From Streptomyces sp. RFCAC02 (lineage in GTDB: Bacteria > Actinomycetota > Actinomycetes > Streptomycetales > Streptomycetaceae): DNA of 64,000 nt. Made by a program: the position numbers and the translations under genes. Position 1 is the first letter of the stretch. Every line of letters begins with the position of its first letter. The DNA lies in assembly GCF_004193175.1 (NCBI RefSeq), contig NZ_SAUH01000001.1:2723501-2787500 (forward strand), given 5' to 3'. Shown piece by piece: positions 8,300 through 17,103 of this stretch. The notes below the pieces were generated by a model that was not told the DNA's origin, searched no databases, and saw only the letters and a program-made list of their open reading frames with translations.

Positions 8300-8995
8300 A
8301 TGGCCAGGATCCTTTTCGTGATGACCGGCGCCGACCACTGGACGCTGACCGACGGCACCCGGCACCCCACGGGTTTCTGGGCGGAGGAGGCCGTCGTGCC
8401 GCTGACGGCCCTCCGTGCCGCCGGGCACGCGGTGTCCGTCGCCACCCCCGGCGGCGTCGTGCCCCCCGTGGACCCGGCCAGCCTCGCGCCCGGCGCCGCG
8501 GGCGGCCCCGAGGAGGCCGGACGGCTGCGGCACACCGTGGAGACCGCGCCGGAGTTCCGGCGCCCCGTCGCCATCGCGCGGGTCCGCGTCGAGGACTACG
8601 ACGCGGTGTACGTGCCCGGCGGCCACAGCCCGATGGAGGACCTCGCCGCCGACGCCGACGCGGGCGCGCTGCTGACCCGCGCGCTGGACTCCGGCATGCC
8701 CGTCGCCGTCGTCTGCCACGGCCCGGCCGCCCTGCTCGCGGCCGTCAGGGCGGACGGCACGAACGCCTTCGCCGGCCACCGCGTCGCGGCGTTCACCAAC
8801 GAGGAGGAGCGGCAGGCCGGCAGCGCCGCCAAGGCCCCCTGGCTGCTCCAGGACCGGCTGGCGGAGGCCGGCCTGCGCGTCGAGACGGGCGAGCCCTGGG
8901 CGCCGCACGTCGTGACCGACAGGACCGTGCTCACCGGCCAGAACCCGGCGTCCTCCGCGCCGCTCGCCGCCGCGCTGGCCGAGCGGCTCGCCTGA
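8300..8995 (+). CDS. DJ-1/PfpI (Hsp31-like) family protein
   Basis: A 231-residue type-1 glutamine-amidotransferase-like protein of the DJ-1/PfpI superfamily. The nucleophile elbow VAVVCHGPAALL near residue 138 keeps the cysteine and following His; VYVPGGHSPMEDLA supplies the upstream Gly-Gly-His loop, and the length is that of Hsp31-like glyoxalase III/chaperone proteins rather than short DJ-1. ATG 8300 follows GAGGAGAG. The next gene, 32 bases on, is an Old Yellow Enzyme, so the pair may deal with reactive aldehydes or enones. The activity is inferred. Confidence 0.88.
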   Translation: MARILFVMTGADHWTLTDGTRHPTGFWAEEAVVPLTALRAAGHAVSVATPGGVVPPVDPASLAPGAAGGPEEAGRLRHTVETAPEFRRPVAIARVRVEDYDAVYVPGGHSPMEDLAADADAGALLTRALDSGMPVAVVCHGPAALLAAVRADGTNAFAGHRVAAFTNEEERQAGSAAKAPWLLQDRLAEAGLRVETGEPWAPHVVTDRTVLTGQNPASSAPLAAALAERLA

Positions 8996-9027
8996 CCCCC
9001 ACCCCCGCACCACCGAGGAGAGATCCC

Positions 9028-10125
9028 GTGTCCACCAGCCTCTTCACACCCCTGACCCTGCGCGGAGTCACCCTCCCGAACCGGGTGTGGATGGCGCCGA
9101 TGTGCCAGTACAGCGCGCCCGCCGACGGCCCCGCCACCGGCACCCCCACCGACTGGCACGTCCAGCACTACGGCGCCCGCGCCGTCGGCGGTCCGGGGCT
9201 GATCCTGGTGGAGGCCACGGGCGTGTCCCCCGAGGGCCGCATCACGCCGTGGGACCTCGGCATCTGGAACGACGCCCAGGCCGAGGGGCACCGCCGGCTC
9301 ACGGCCTTCTTCCGCGAGCAGGGCGTCGTCCCCGGCGTCCAGCTCGCGCACGCGGGCCGCAAGGCCAGCACCGACAAGGAGTTCCTCGGCGGGCGGCCGC
9401 TTCCGGCCGGCGAGCGCGGCTGGGAGCCCGTCGCGCCGAGCGCCGTGCCGTTCGACGAGGGGAAGCCCGTCCCGCAGGCCCTGACGGAGGACGGCATACG
9501 CCGCGTCGTGGACGACTTCGCGCGGGCCGCGCGCCGCGCCGTCGCCGCCGGGTACGAGGTCATCGAGGTCCACGCCGCCCACGGCTACCTGCTGCACGAG
9601 TTCCTCTCCCCCGTCTCCAACGACCGCGCGGACGCGTACGGCGGCTCGTTCGGGAACCGTGCCCGTCTCGCCGTCGAGGTCGCCGACGCCGTACGGGCCG
9701 CCGTCCCGGAGGACACGCCCGTGTTCTTCCGCGTGTCGGCCACCGACTGGATCGAGCCGGACGGCTGGACGGCGGACGACACCGTGCGCCTCGCCGCCCT
9801 CCTCGCGGAGCACGGCGCGGACCTGATCCACGTCTCCACCGGCGGCAACCTGCCGGCGGCCCGCATCCCGTCCGGGCCGGGCTACCAGGTGCCGTTCGCC
9901 GAGCGGGTGCGCCGCGAGGCCGGCGTGCCGACCGCCGCCGTCGGCCTGATCACCGACCCGGAGCAGGCGGCGAAGATCCTCGCGAACGGCGAGGCCGACG
10001 CCGTGGCGCTGGGCCGCGAGCTGCTGCTCGACCCGTACTGGCCGCGCCGGGCCGCCCGCACGCTCGGCGTGGAGCACCCCCTCCCCCTCCAGTACGAGCG
10101 CGCGGAGCGCCGCCGGCGGTCCTGA
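9028..10125 (+). CDS. NADH:flavin oxidoreductase, Old Yellow Enzyme (YqjM/NamA type)
   Basis: A 365-residue FMN-dependent ene-reductase with an (alpha/beta)8 barrel. APMCQYSA near residue 27 has the cysteine that marks the YqjM subgroup, HAGRKAS near 108 is FMN-binding, and HAAHGYLLHEFLSPVSNDRADAYGG near 180 carries the substrate-binding histidines and the canonical barrel motif. GTG 9028 follows GAGGAGAG. It should reduce activated C=C bonds with NAD(P)H. It forms an operon with the DJ-1-like gene under a divergent LysR regulator, which suggests electrophile detoxification. Confidence 0.93.
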   Translation: MSTSLFTPLTLRGVTLPNRVWMAPMCQYSAPADGPATGTPTDWHVQHYGARAVGGPGLILVEATGVSPEGRITPWDLGIWNDAQAEGHRRLTAFFREQGVVPGVQLAHAGRKASTDKEFLGGRPLPAGERGWEPVAPSAVPFDEGKPVPQALTEDGIRRVVDDFARAARRAVAAGYEVIEVHAAHGYLLHEFLSPVSNDRADAYGGSFGNRARLAVEVADAVRAAVPEDTPVFFRVSATDWIEPDGWTADDTVRLAALLAEHGADLIHVSTGGNLPAARIPSGPGYQVPFAERVRREAGVPTAAVGLITDPEQAAKILANGEADAVALGRELLLDPYWPRRAARTLGVEHPLPLQYERAERRRRS

Positions 10126-10142
10126 CCCCTGTGCGGCATGGC

Positions 10143-10167
10143 GCAAGCAGGTTGCTTGCAATAGTTA
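10143..10167 (+). promoter_or_regulatory. Palindrome upstream of the XRE gene
   Basis: GCAAGCA-GGT-TGCTTGC (10143-10159) is a perfect 7-3-7 inverted repeat, followed at once by a -10-like TAGTTA (10162-10167). It lies 33-49 bases before the XRE start, so it would cover the promoter spacer, as an autorepressor site would. Confidence 0.5.
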
Positions 10168-10191
10168 GCGACCTGGGGCACCCTGGGGAGC

Positions 10192-10554
10192 ATGGCTTCA
10201 CTCGGAGTGGGGGATCTCGGCGCGTTCCTGCGCGAGCAGCGGCGGCAGGCGAAACTGTCGCTCCGGCAGCTCGCCGAGGCGGCTGGCGTCTCCAACCCGT
10301 ACCTGAGCCAGATCGAACGCGGGCTGCGCAGGCCCAGCGCGGAGATCCTCCAGCAGATCGCCAAGGGGCTGCGGATCTCCGCGGAGACGCTGTACGTCCA
10401 GGCCGGGATCCTCGACGAGCGTGTGCAGGAGCCCGCGGCCGGGCAGCCGCCGACCGGAGTGCGGGAAGCGGTCCTGGCCGATTCCGGTCTCACCGATCAG
10501 CAGAAGCAGGCACTGCTCCAGATCTACGAATCGTTCCGCAAGGAGAACCGCTGA
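10192..10554 (+). CDS. XRE-family regulator (Rv0474-like)
   Basis: A 120-residue DNA-binding protein with a lambda-Cro-type HTH in residues ~10-65 (LREQRRQAKLSLRQLAEAAGVSNPYLSQIERGLRRPSAEILQQIAKGL) and a short helical tail. The stop codon overlaps the start of the next gene by one base (TGATG), so the two are translationally coupled. The order XRE, HBHA-like, DUF2516 matches M. tuberculosis Rv0474-Rv0475-Rv0476, where the XRE protein has been reported as a copper-responsive regulator; whether that holds here is unknown. Confidence 0.9.
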   Translation: MASLGVGDLGAFLREQRRQAKLSLRQLAEAAGVSNPYLSQIERGLRRPSAEILQQIAKGLRISAETLYVQAGILDERVQEPAAGQPPTGVREAVLADSGLTDQQKQALLQIYESFRKENR

Positions 10555-11033
10555 TGGCCCTCACCGACGACCTCCGCAAGTCCCTGGCCGACGCCACGCC
10601 GCTGTACGTGGCCGCCGGCACGGCCGACCTGGCCGCGCAGAAGCTGCGCGAGCTGCCCGCCGCGTTCGAGCGGCTGCGCGCCGAGGCCCCCGAGCGGCTG
10701 CCGAAGCTGCGCGAGCAGGCGCAGGCGGTCGCGATGCAGGGCGTCGGCATCGCCCTGGAGTACGCGGTCAAGGCGCGCGAGGCGTACGACGGCCTCGCCG
10801 AGCGCGGCCGCACCGTCGTGGAGCGGCGCCGTGCCGACGAGGCCGCTGCCGGGGACGACGTCCGGGTCGAGCGCACCGAGCCCGTCACCGAGCCGGTCAC
10901 CGAACCCGTGACCGAGCCCGTCACCGAGCCCGCCGCCGAGGCGGCGCCGGACGCCGGGGAGAAGGCGGCGCCCAAGCCCCGGCGCACCGCGGCCCGCAGG
11001 ACCGCCCCGAAGAAGACGCCGCCGCAGGCGTGA
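10554..11033 (+). CDS. HBHA-like protein (heparin-binding haemagglutinin homologue)
   Basis: 159 residues. The first ~100 are a long amphipathic helix or coiled coil (DDLRKSLADATPLYVAAGTADLAAQKLRELPAAFERL is typical of HBHA). Then comes a fivefold TEPV-type repeat and a Lys/Arg/Ala/Pro-rich tail (PKPRRTAARRTAPKKT). In mycobacteria the equivalent lysine-rich tail binds heparan sulphate and the coiled coil oligomerises on the cell surface; in Streptomyces the role is not known to me and is probably envelope- or DNA-associated. ATG 10554 is coupled to the upstream XRE gene. There is no signal peptide. Confidence 0.8.
   Translation: MALTDDLRKSLADATPLYVAAGTADLAAQKLRELPAAFERLRAEAPERLPKLREQAQAVAMQGVGIALEYAVKAREAYDGLAERGRTVVERRRADEAAAGDDVRVERTEPVTEPVTEPVTEPVTEPAAEAAPDAGEKAAPKPRRTAARRTAPKKTPPQA
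10875..10934 (+). repeat. Five 12-bp tandem repeats inside the HBHA-like gene
   Basis: Five consecutive 12-base units beginning ACCGA encode four Thr-Glu-Pro-Val and one Thr-Glu-Pro-Ala. The repeat links the coiled coil to the basic tail and may vary in copy number between strains. Confidence 0.85.
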
Positions 11034-11139
11034 CCGCGCCGTCCCCGGGTACCGGCCGGTAGCGCTCACTACGCCGGGCGCCTCCCGGCCGGTAGCGTGG
11101 AGGGGACGACGACAGGTCGATCGACATGGTGGTGACGGA

Positions 11140-11484
11140 ATGCTTCTGCCCGACCTCGGCTCCCCGGTGGGCTGGATCTTCGCGGCCCTGCTCCTGATGA
11201 GCGTCTACGCGCTGGTGCACGCGCTGTTCCAGCGCGAGGACGCCTTCCGCGCCGCCGACAAGCAGACGAAGCCGTTCTGGCTGCTGATCCTCGGCATCGC
11301 GGTCGCGGTGCAGTTCTTCCTGGCCATGCTCGTGCTGATCCTCGCCGCGACGGTCGCGACGATCGTCTACCTGGTCGACGTGCGGCCGGCCGTGCGCTCC
11401 GTCACCGGGGGCCGCGGCGGGCGCGGCGGCGGGGGCTGGAGCAGCAGCGACGGCCCGTACGGCCCGTACAACGGCAACCGCTGA
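11140..11484 (+). CDS. DUF2516 membrane protein (Rv0476-like)
   Basis: A 114-residue small membrane protein with two predicted helices: residues ~8-28 (VGWIFAALLLMSVYALVHALF) and ~46-78 (WLLILGIAVAVQFFLAMLVLILAATVATIVYLVD). A Gly/Ser/Tyr-rich soluble tail follows. AFRAADKQTKPFW between the helices is the conserved DUF2516 segment. A -10-like TAGCGT at 11093-11098 could give it its own promoter. It keeps the XRE-HBHA-DUF2516 order seen in mycobacteria. Molecular function unknown. Confidence 0.85.
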   Translation: MLLPDLGSPVGWIFAALLLMSVYALVHALFQREDAFRAADKQTKPFWLLILGIAVAVQFFLAMLVLILAATVATIVYLVDVRPAVRSVTGGRGGRGGGGWSSSDGPYGPYNGNR

Positions 11485-11557
11485 CCCCACCGCGGGGGGC
11501 GCGACGGATGAGAAAAACCCCACGCATCCAGGGTTAGCCGTGGCCGGAATCTGCCCG

Positions 11558-11563
11558 TAGCAT
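11558..11563 (+). promoter_or_regulatory. -10 element of the pit operon
   Basis: TAGCAT 41 bases before the GTG of the DUF47 gene matches the TAGNAT -10 consensus. No PHO-box repeats are visible nearby. An AACCC...GGGTT inverted repeat (11516-11535 region) lies just upstream. Confidence 0.4.
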
Positions 11564-11603
11564 CAGCGGGGACACCCGCTTGATGAACGCCAGAGGAAAA
11601 GTA

Positions 11604-12224
11604 GTGCGCTTTCGCCTGACCCCACGGGAGACGAGCTTCTACGCACTGTTCGCCACGGCGGCCGACAACGTGCTGAGCGGTTCCAAGCTGCTCATGGAGC
11701 TCCTGGGCGCCGAGCCCGCTACGCGCGTCGAGATCGCGGACCGCATGCGTGCCGCCGAGCACGCGGGCGACGACGCCACGCACGCGATCTTCCACCAGCT
11801 CAACTCCAGCTTCATCACCCCGTTCGACCGCGAGGACATCTACCGCCTGGCCTCGCGCCTCGACGACATCATGGACTTCATGGAGGAGGCCGTCGACCTC
11901 GTCGTGCTGTACGAGATCGACGAGCTCCCCAAGGGCGTCGAGCAGCAGATCGAGGTCCTGGGCAGGGCCGCCGAGCTGACCGCCGAGGCCATGCCGAACC
12001 TCCGCACCATGGAGCGGCTGAACGAGTACTGGATCGAGGTCAACCGGCTGGAGAACCAGGCCGACCAGATCCACCGCCGCCTTCTCGCCCACCTCTTCAA
12101 CGGCAATTACGGGCCGATGGAGGTCATGAAGCTCAAGCAGATCGTCGACGTGCTGGAGGAGGCCGCGGACGCGTTCGAGGCCGTCGCCAACACGGTGGAG
12201 ACGATCGTCGTCAAGGAGTCCTGA
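11604..12224 (+). CDS. DUF47 (PhoU-like) Pit accessory protein
   Basis: A 206-residue helical protein of the DUF47/PhoU-like family that accompanies Pit phosphate transporters. Conserved features include MRAAEHAGDDATHAIFHQLNSSFITPFDREDIYRLASRLDDIMDFMEE, which carries the acidic metal-binding E/DxxxD motifs, and the mirrored second half ending LEEAADAFEAVANTVETI. GTG 11604 follows AGAGGAAAA and gives the family's usual start MRFRLTPRE. The Pit permease starts 7 bases after the stop, so the pair form an operon. It probably modulates phosphate uptake. Confidence 0.92.
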   Translation: MRFRLTPRETSFYALFATAADNVLSGSKLLMELLGAEPATRVEIADRMRAAEHAGDDATHAIFHQLNSSFITPFDREDIYRLASRLDDIMDFMEEAVDLVVLYEIDELPKGVEQQIEVLGRAAELTAEAMPNLRTMERLNEYWIEVNRLENQADQIHRRLLAHLFNGNYGPMEVMKLKQIVDVLEEAADAFEAVANTVETIVVKES

Positions 12225-12231
12225 GCCGGCC

Positions 12232-13230
12232 GTGGACACGCTCGCCCTCATCGTGGTGGTCGGCACCGCCCTCTTCTTCACCTACACCAACGGCTTCCAC
12301 GACTCCGCGAACGCCATCGCGACCTCGATCTCCACCCGCGCCCTGACGCCGCGCGTCGCGCTCGGCATGGCGGCCGTGATGAACCTCGCCGGCGCCTTCC
12401 TCGGCAGCGGCGTCGCCAAGACGGTCAGCGAGGGGATCATCGACACCCCGACCGGCGACCGGGGCATGACGATCCTGTTCGCCGCGCTGCTCGGCGCCAC
12501 CGCGTGGAACCTCATCTCCTGGTACTACGGTCTACCCTCGTCGTCGTCGCACGCCCTGTTCGGCGGCATGATCGGCGCGGCGCTCGCGGGCAGCTCAGCC
12601 GTGCACTGGGGCGGCGTGTTCAGCAAGATCGTCATACCGATGTTCGTGTCGCCGGTCATCGGACTGCTGCTCGGCTACCTGGTGATGGTCGGCATCCTGT
12701 GGCTCTTCCGCCGCGCCAACCCGCACCGCGCCCAGCGCGGGTTCCGGATGGCGCAGACGGTGTCCGCGGCGGGCATGGCCCTCGGCCACGGCCTGCAGGA
12801 CGCGCAGAAGGCGATGGGCATCGTCGTGATGGCCCTCGTCATCGCCGACGTGGAGGACGAGAGCGACGCCATCCCCGTCTGGGTGAAGCTGTCGTGCGCC
12901 GCGATGCTGTCGCTCGGCACGTACGCGGGCGGCTGGCGCATCATGCGGACGCTGGGCCGCCGCATCATCGAGCTGGACCCGCCGCGCGGTTTCGCCGCCG
13001 AGACGACCGCGGCCTCCGTCCTCTACTCGGCCTCCTACGTCTTCAACGCCCCGGTCTCCACGACCCACGTGATCACCTCGGCGATCATGGGCGCGGGCGC
13101 CACCCGCCGGATCAGCGCGGTGCGGTGGGGCGTCGCGAAAAGCATCGTGGCGGGCTGGTTCATCACGATGCCGGCGGCCGGCGCCGTGGCGGCGCTGTGC
13201 TACTGGGTGGTGCACTTCTTCACCCACTGA
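12232..13230 (+). CDS. pit: Low-affinity inorganic phosphate transporter, Pit family
   Basis: A 332-residue H+-coupled phosphate (metal-phosphate) permease with about ten membrane helices. The two family repeats are visible: TNGFHDSANAIATSISTRALTP near residue 20 and GHGLQDAQKAMGIVVMALV near residue 185. The second has Gln where many Pit proteins have Asn, which I believe is common in Streptomyces. VFNAPVSTTHVITSAIMGAG near the end is a further conserved loop. GTG start, 7 bases after the DUF47 gene. It converges with an aldo/keto reductase gene. Confidence 0.95.
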   Translation: MDTLALIVVVGTALFFTYTNGFHDSANAIATSISTRALTPRVALGMAAVMNLAGAFLGSGVAKTVSEGIIDTPTGDRGMTILFAALLGATAWNLISWYYGLPSSSSHALFGGMIGAALAGSSAVHWGGVFSKIVIPMFVSPVIGLLLGYLVMVGILWLFRRANPHRAQRGFRMAQTVSAAGMALGHGLQDAQKAMGIVVMALVIADVEDESDAIPVWVKLSCAAMLSLGTYAGGWRIMRTLGRRIIELDPPRGFAAETTAASVLYSASYVFNAPVSTTHVITSAIMGAGATRRISAVRWGVAKSIVAGWFITMPAAGAVAALCYWVVHFFTH

Positions 13231-13244
13231 CCGCGGCCGGCCGG

Positions 13245-13266
13245 CCGGCGGCGGCCGGGCCGCCGG
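13245..13266. terminator. Candidate bidirectional hairpin between pit and the AKR gene
   Basis: CCGGCGGC-GGCCGG-GCCGCCGG forms an 8-bp stem in the 63-base convergent gap. There is no T-tract, so it is a weak terminator call. Confidence 0.4.
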
Positions 13267-13293
13267 ACGGACGCGCGGGGCCGTGCCCACGGG

Positions 13294-14187
13294 TCAGGCC
13301 GCGTCGTCCGGGGTGGTGTTCTCCGTCGCCGCCGCCAGTGCGGTGAACTCGTCGTCGGTCAGTTCGACGGTGGCTGCCGCCGCGTTCTCCTCCAGGTGGG
13401 CCACCGACGACGTGCCGGGGATGGGGAGGACGACCGGGGAGCGCCGCAGCAGCCACGCCAGGGCGAGCTGGGACGGCGCGACGCCGCGGTCGGCGGCGAT
13501 GCGCGTCAGCGGGCTGTCGCCGGCGGCCAGGGCGCCCGTCGCGAGCGGGAACCACGGGATGAACGCGATGCCGTGTGCCTCGGCGTACTCGAGCACGTCC
13601 TCGTCGGACCGGTCGGCGAGGTTGTAGAGGTTCTGGACGGACACGATCGGGGCCGTGCGCCGCGCCTCCTCGAGCTGCGCCACGGTGACCTGGCTCAGGC
13701 CGAGGTGGCGGATCTTGCCCTGGTCGCGGAGTTCGGCGAGGGTGCCGACCTGGTCGGCGAGCGGCACCCGCGGGTCGACGCGGTGGAGCTGCAGCAGGTC
13801 GATGCGCTCGACGCCGAGGTGGCGGAGGTTCAGCTCGACCTGCTGTCGCAGGTACTCCGGGCGGCCGAGCGGCACCCAGACGTCGGGACCCGGGCGGGTG
13901 TGGCCGACCTTCGTGGCGATGACCAGGTCGTCGTCGTAGGGGTGGAGCGCCTCGCGCAGCAGCAGGTCGGCGGTGAAGGGGCCGTACGCGTCGGCCGTGT
14001 CGATGAAGGTGATGCCGAGGTCGCGGGTGCGGCGCAGCACGCGCAGGGCCTCGGCCGGGTCGGCCGGGTCGCCCCAGACGCCCGGGCCGGTGAGCTGCAT
14101 GGTGCCGTAGCCGAGGCGGGTGACCTCCAGGTCGCCCCCGATCCGGAAGGTGCCGGACGCGGCGGCCGTTCGCTCGTTTCGTGCCAT
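13294..14187 (-). CDS. Aldo/keto reductase
   Basis: A 297-residue NADPH-dependent aldo/keto reductase with an (alpha/beta)8 barrel. The tetrad is visible: Asp and Tyr in [10 protein letters not shown] near residue 61, Lys in VIATKVGH near 91 and His in LLQLHRVDP near 133. The NADP-binding region is near the end ([18 protein letters not shown]). The sequence resembles the AKR13/YakC group of oxidoreductases. It stands alone between pit and pstB on the minus strand; the substrate is not inferable. Confidence 0.92.
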   Translation of the reverse strand: MARNERTAAASGTFRIGGDLEVTRLGYGTMQLTGPGVWGDPADPAEALRVLRRTRDLGITFIDTADAYGPFTADLLLREALHPYDDDLVIATKVGHTRPGPDVWVPLGRPEYLRQQVELNLRHLGVERIDLLQLHRVDPRVPLADQVGTLAELRDQGKIRHLGLSQVTVAQLEEARRTAPIVSVQNLYNLADRSDEDVLEYAEAHGIAFIPWFPLATGALAAGDSPLTRIAADRGVAPSQLALAWLLRRSPVVLPIPGTSSVAHLEENAAAATVELTDDEFTALAAATENTTPDDAA

Positions 14188-14286
14188 GACGTGATCATCC
14201 CTCGCTGGACTGGGCGGTTCCCGGTGATCATGCCCGGTGCGGCCGGGCGCGGGCCGCCGCCGCGCGACGGTGTGGCGGAGCGCCGG

Positions 14287-15066
14287 TCACCCGAAGCGTC
14301 CGGAGATGTAGTCCTCGGTGGCCTGGACGGACGGGTTGCTGAAGATCTTGTGCGTGTCGCCGACCTCGACGAGGCGGCCCGGCTGCCCGACGCCGGACAG
14401 GTTGAAGAACGCCGTGCGGTCCGAGACGCGGGCGGCCTGCTGCATGTTGTGGGTGACGATGACGATCGTGTAGCGCTTCTTGAGCTGCCCGATCAGGTCC
14501 TCGATGGCGAGTGTCGAGATGGGGTCGAGCGCCGAGCACGGCTCGTCCATCAGCAGCACCTCCGGTTCGACGGCCGTCGCGCGGGCGATGCACAGCCGCT
14601 GCTGCTGGCCGCCGGACAGGCCGGCGCCCGGCCGGTGCAGGCGGTCCTTCACCTCGTCCCACAGGTGGGCGGCACGGAGGTTCCGCTCGACGACGGCGTC
14701 GAGCTCCGCCCTGCGGACGCGCCGTCCGCTCAGCCGCGGGCCGGCCGCCACGTTGTCGTAGATCGACATGGTGGGGAACGGGTTCGGCCGCTGGAAGACC
14801 ATGCCGACGGTGCGCCGCACGGCCACCGGGTCGACGCCGGGGCCGTACAGGTCCTCGTTGTCGAGGAGGACGGTGCCCTCGACGCGGCCGCCGGGCGTGA
14901 CCTCGTGCATGCGGTTCAGCGTCCGCAGGAACGTGGACTTGCCGCAGCCGGACGGGCCGATGAACGCCGTGACGGCCCCCGGCTCGACGTGCAGGCTGAT
15001 GTCCTCGATCGCCGCGTGCGCGCCGTAGTACGCGGTCAGTCCGCCGACGTCGATGCGTTTGGCCAT
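14287..15066 (-). CDS. pstB: Phosphate ABC transporter ATP-binding protein PstB
   Basis: A 259-residue ATPase that powers high-affinity phosphate import. Walker [10 protein letters not shown] is at residues ~38-46, followed by the Q-loop region [20 protein letters not shown], which is specific for PstB. The signature [14 protein letters not shown], Walker [15 protein letters not shown] and switch His in [13 protein letters not shown] are all present. It is the last gene of pstS-pstC-pstA-pstB, 40 bases after pstA. Expression should follow the PHO box upstream of pstS. Confidence 0.97.
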   Translation of the reverse strand: MAKRIDVGGLTAYYGAHAAIEDISLHVEPGAVTAFIGPSGCGKSTFLRTLNRMHEVTPGGRVEGTVLLDNEDLYGPGVDPVAVRRTVGMVFQRPNPFPTMSIYDNVAAGPRLSGRRVRRAELDAVVERNLRAAHLWDEVKDRLHRPGAGLSGGQQQRLCIARATAVEPEVLLMDEPCSALDPISTLAIEDLIGQLKKRYTIVIVTHNMQQAARVSDRTAFFNLSGVGQPGRLVEVGDTHKIFSNPSVQATEDYISGRFG

Positions 15067-15106
15067 GATCGGGTGACTTCCTCCTCGGTTCCGTCCCGGC
15101 GGCGGC

Positions 15107-16138
15107 TCAGCGGCCGGACGACGGGGCCTTCCAGCGGGCCACGGCGCGGGCCGCCAGGTTCAGCAGCATGACGAAGGCGATCAGCACGAGCGCCGCGGCC
15201 CACGCACGGTCGTACGCGGGCTCCGTGCCGAACGACCACTGCTCGTACACGTACAGCGGCAGCGACGACTGGGCGCCGTCGAACACGTTCGCGTTGATCA
15301 TGCCGGTGCCGAAGACGAGCAGGATGATCGGCGCCGTCTCCCCCGCGATCCGCGCGAGCGCCAGCATCACCCCGGTCGCGATGCCGCCGACGGCGGTCGG
15401 CAGCACGATCCGCAGGATCACGCGCCACTTCGGCACGCCCAGCGCGAGCGCCGCCTCCCGCAGCTCGGCCGGGACGAGCTTCAGCATCTCCTCGGTGGAC
15501 CGCACGACGATCGGCAGCATGAGGATCGCCAGGGCGAACGCGCCGGCCAGCCCCGAGTAGCCGAAGCCGAGCATCATGATCCACAGGCTGAGGACGAACA
15601 GGCCGGCCACGATCGACGGGATGCCCGTCATGACGTCCACGAAGAACGTGATCGCCGTCCGCAGCCGGCCGCGCCCGTACTCCACGAGGTAGACCGCCGT
15701 CAGGAGACCGAGGGGCAGCGCCAGCACCGAGGCGATCAGGACCTGCTCCAGCGTGCCCAGCGCGGCGTGGTAGATGCCGCCGCCCGGCTGCCAGGACAGG
15801 ACGCCGTTCATCGAGTGGGTGAGGAAGTACCAGTCGACGCCTGGCAGGCCGCGCCCGACGGTCTCCCACAGCAGGGACAGCAGCGGCAGCAGCGCGACGA
15901 TGAAGCAGGCCCACACGGCGAGGGCCGCCAGCCGGTCCACGGCACGCCGCCTGCCCTCGACCCGCGCGGTGAGCGCGAACGTGGCGGTGACGAAGACGGC
16001 GGCCGCGATCACGCCCCACTGCGCGTGGCTGCGCAGCCCGGCGAGCACGCCCGCGAGGGCGCCGACGGCGACGGAACCGGTCAGCAGGGCGGCGGGCGTC
16101 CAGCGCGGCAGCCGGGGCGGACGGAGGGTGCCGGTCAC
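15107..16138 (-). CDS. pstA: Phosphate ABC transporter permease PstA
   Basis: A 343-residue inner-membrane permease. A variable N-terminal part with two or three helices is followed by the ABC permease domain with [21 protein letters not shown] and the cytoplasmic EAA loop ([29 protein letters not shown]). GTG 16138 overlaps the pstC stop by four bases (GTGA), which fixes the start and implies coupled translation. It pairs with PstC to form the phosphate channel. Confidence 0.95.
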   Translation of the reverse strand: MTGTLRPPRLPRWTPAALLTGSVAVGALAGVLAGLRSHAQWGVIAAAVFVTATFALTARVEGRRRAVDRLAALAVWACFIVALLPLLSLLWETVGRGLPGVDWYFLTHSMNGVLSWQPGGGIYHAALGTLEQVLIASVLALPLGLLTAVYLVEYGRGRLRTAITFFVDVMTGIPSIVAGLFVLSLWIMMLGFGYSGLAGAFALAILMLPIVVRSTEEMLKLVPAELREAALALGVPKWRVILRIVLPTAVGGIATGVMLALARIAGETAPIILLVFGTGMINANVFDGAQSSLPLYVYEQWSFGTEPAYDRAWAAALVLIAFVMLLNLAARAVARWKAPSSGR

Positions 16139-17103
16139 GCGGCGGCCCCCGAGTACTCGGCGCGGCGGGCGATCAGGAGGCGGGCGGCGCCGTTCACCAG
16201 CAGCGTGAGGAGGAACAGGACGAGCCCGGAGGCGATCAGCGCGTCCCGGCCCATCGACCCGGCCTCCTTGAACTGGCTCGCGATGTTCTGGGCGAACGTG
16301 GCGCCGCCCGACTCCAGCAGGCTCGCCTCGATGAAGAAGCCGGGCGACAGGACCGTGGCGACCGCCATCGTCTCCCCGAGCGCGCGGCCGAGCCCGAGCA
16401 TCGACGCGCTGATCATCCCTGACCTGGCGAACGGCAGGACCGTCATGCGGATGACCTCCCACCGGGTGGCGCCCAGCGCGAGCGCCGCCTCCTGCGGCCC
16501 GGCGGGCGCCTGCCGGAACACCTCGCGCGTCACGCTCGTCACGATCGGCAGGATCATGACGGCGAGCAGCAGGCCGGCCGTCATGAGGGACCTGGCGGGC
16601 GTCCCGTCGTACGCGAGGACGCCCGTCCAGCCGAACCACTGGTCGAGCCACAGGTAGGGGCCGGTGAGGCGCGGCACGAGGTACAGCGCGCCCCACAGGC
16701 CGTAGACGATGCTCGGGACGGCCGCCAGCAGGTCCACGAGGTAGCTCAGGGGCGCGGCCAGGCGGCGCGGCGCGTAGTGCGTGAGGAACAGGGCGATCCC
16801 GATGGCGACCGGGACCGCGAGGACCATCGCGACGACCGAGCTGACGACCGTGCCGAACAGGAGGACCGCGATGCCGAAGACGGGCGGGTCGGCGTTCGCG
16901 TCCCACTCGAAGGTGGTGAGGAAGTTGCCCTCGTCGTGGCGGACGGCGATGACGGAGCGGACCGCGAGGAACGCCGCGATGGCCGCCATCACCACGAGCA
17001 GCGTGACGCCCGAGCCGCGGGACAGGCCGCGGAACACCCGGTCGCCGCGGCGCTCGGCGGAACGGTGCCCCGGGGCGCGGCGCGACCGGTCCCGGGCGCT
17101 CAC
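16135..17103 (-). CDS. pstC: Phosphate ABC transporter permease PstC
   Basis: A 322-residue permease. LVDLLAAVPSIVYGLWGALYLVP is the PstC form of the permease signature, and GPQEAALALGATRWEVIRMTVLPFARSGMISASMLGLGRALGETMAV is the EAA loop with the following conserved Gly-Arg-Ala-Leu-Gly-Glu-Thr. Six helices are expected. GTG 17103 overlaps the pstS stop by four bases. It partners PstA. Confidence 0.95.
   Translation of the reverse strand: MSARDRSRRAPGHRSAERRGDRVFRGLSRGSGVTLLVVMAAIAAFLAVRSVIAVRHDEGNFLTTFEWDANADPPVFGIAVLLFGTVVSSVVAMVLAVPVAIGIALFLTHYAPRRLAAPLSYLVDLLAAVPSIVYGLWGALYLVPRLTGPYLWLDQWFGWTGVLAYDGTPARSLMTAGLLLAVMILPIVTSVTREVFRQAPAGPQEAALALGATRWEVIRMTVLPFARSGMISASMLGLGRALGETMAVATVLSPGFFIEASLLESGGATFAQNIASQFKEAGSMGRDALIASGLVLFLLTLLVNGAARLLIARRAEYSGAAA

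Noticed and set aside
11052..11097. 13-bp direct repeat CCGGCCGGTAGCG, 33 bases apart
   Set aside because: Present at 11052-11064 and 11085-11097, but it is GC-rich and contains the candidate -10 of the DUF2516 gene only in the second copy. Probably chance.
11485..11603. PHO box upstream of the pit operon
   Set aside because: Searched for TTCACC-type 11-base repeats as before pstS; none found.
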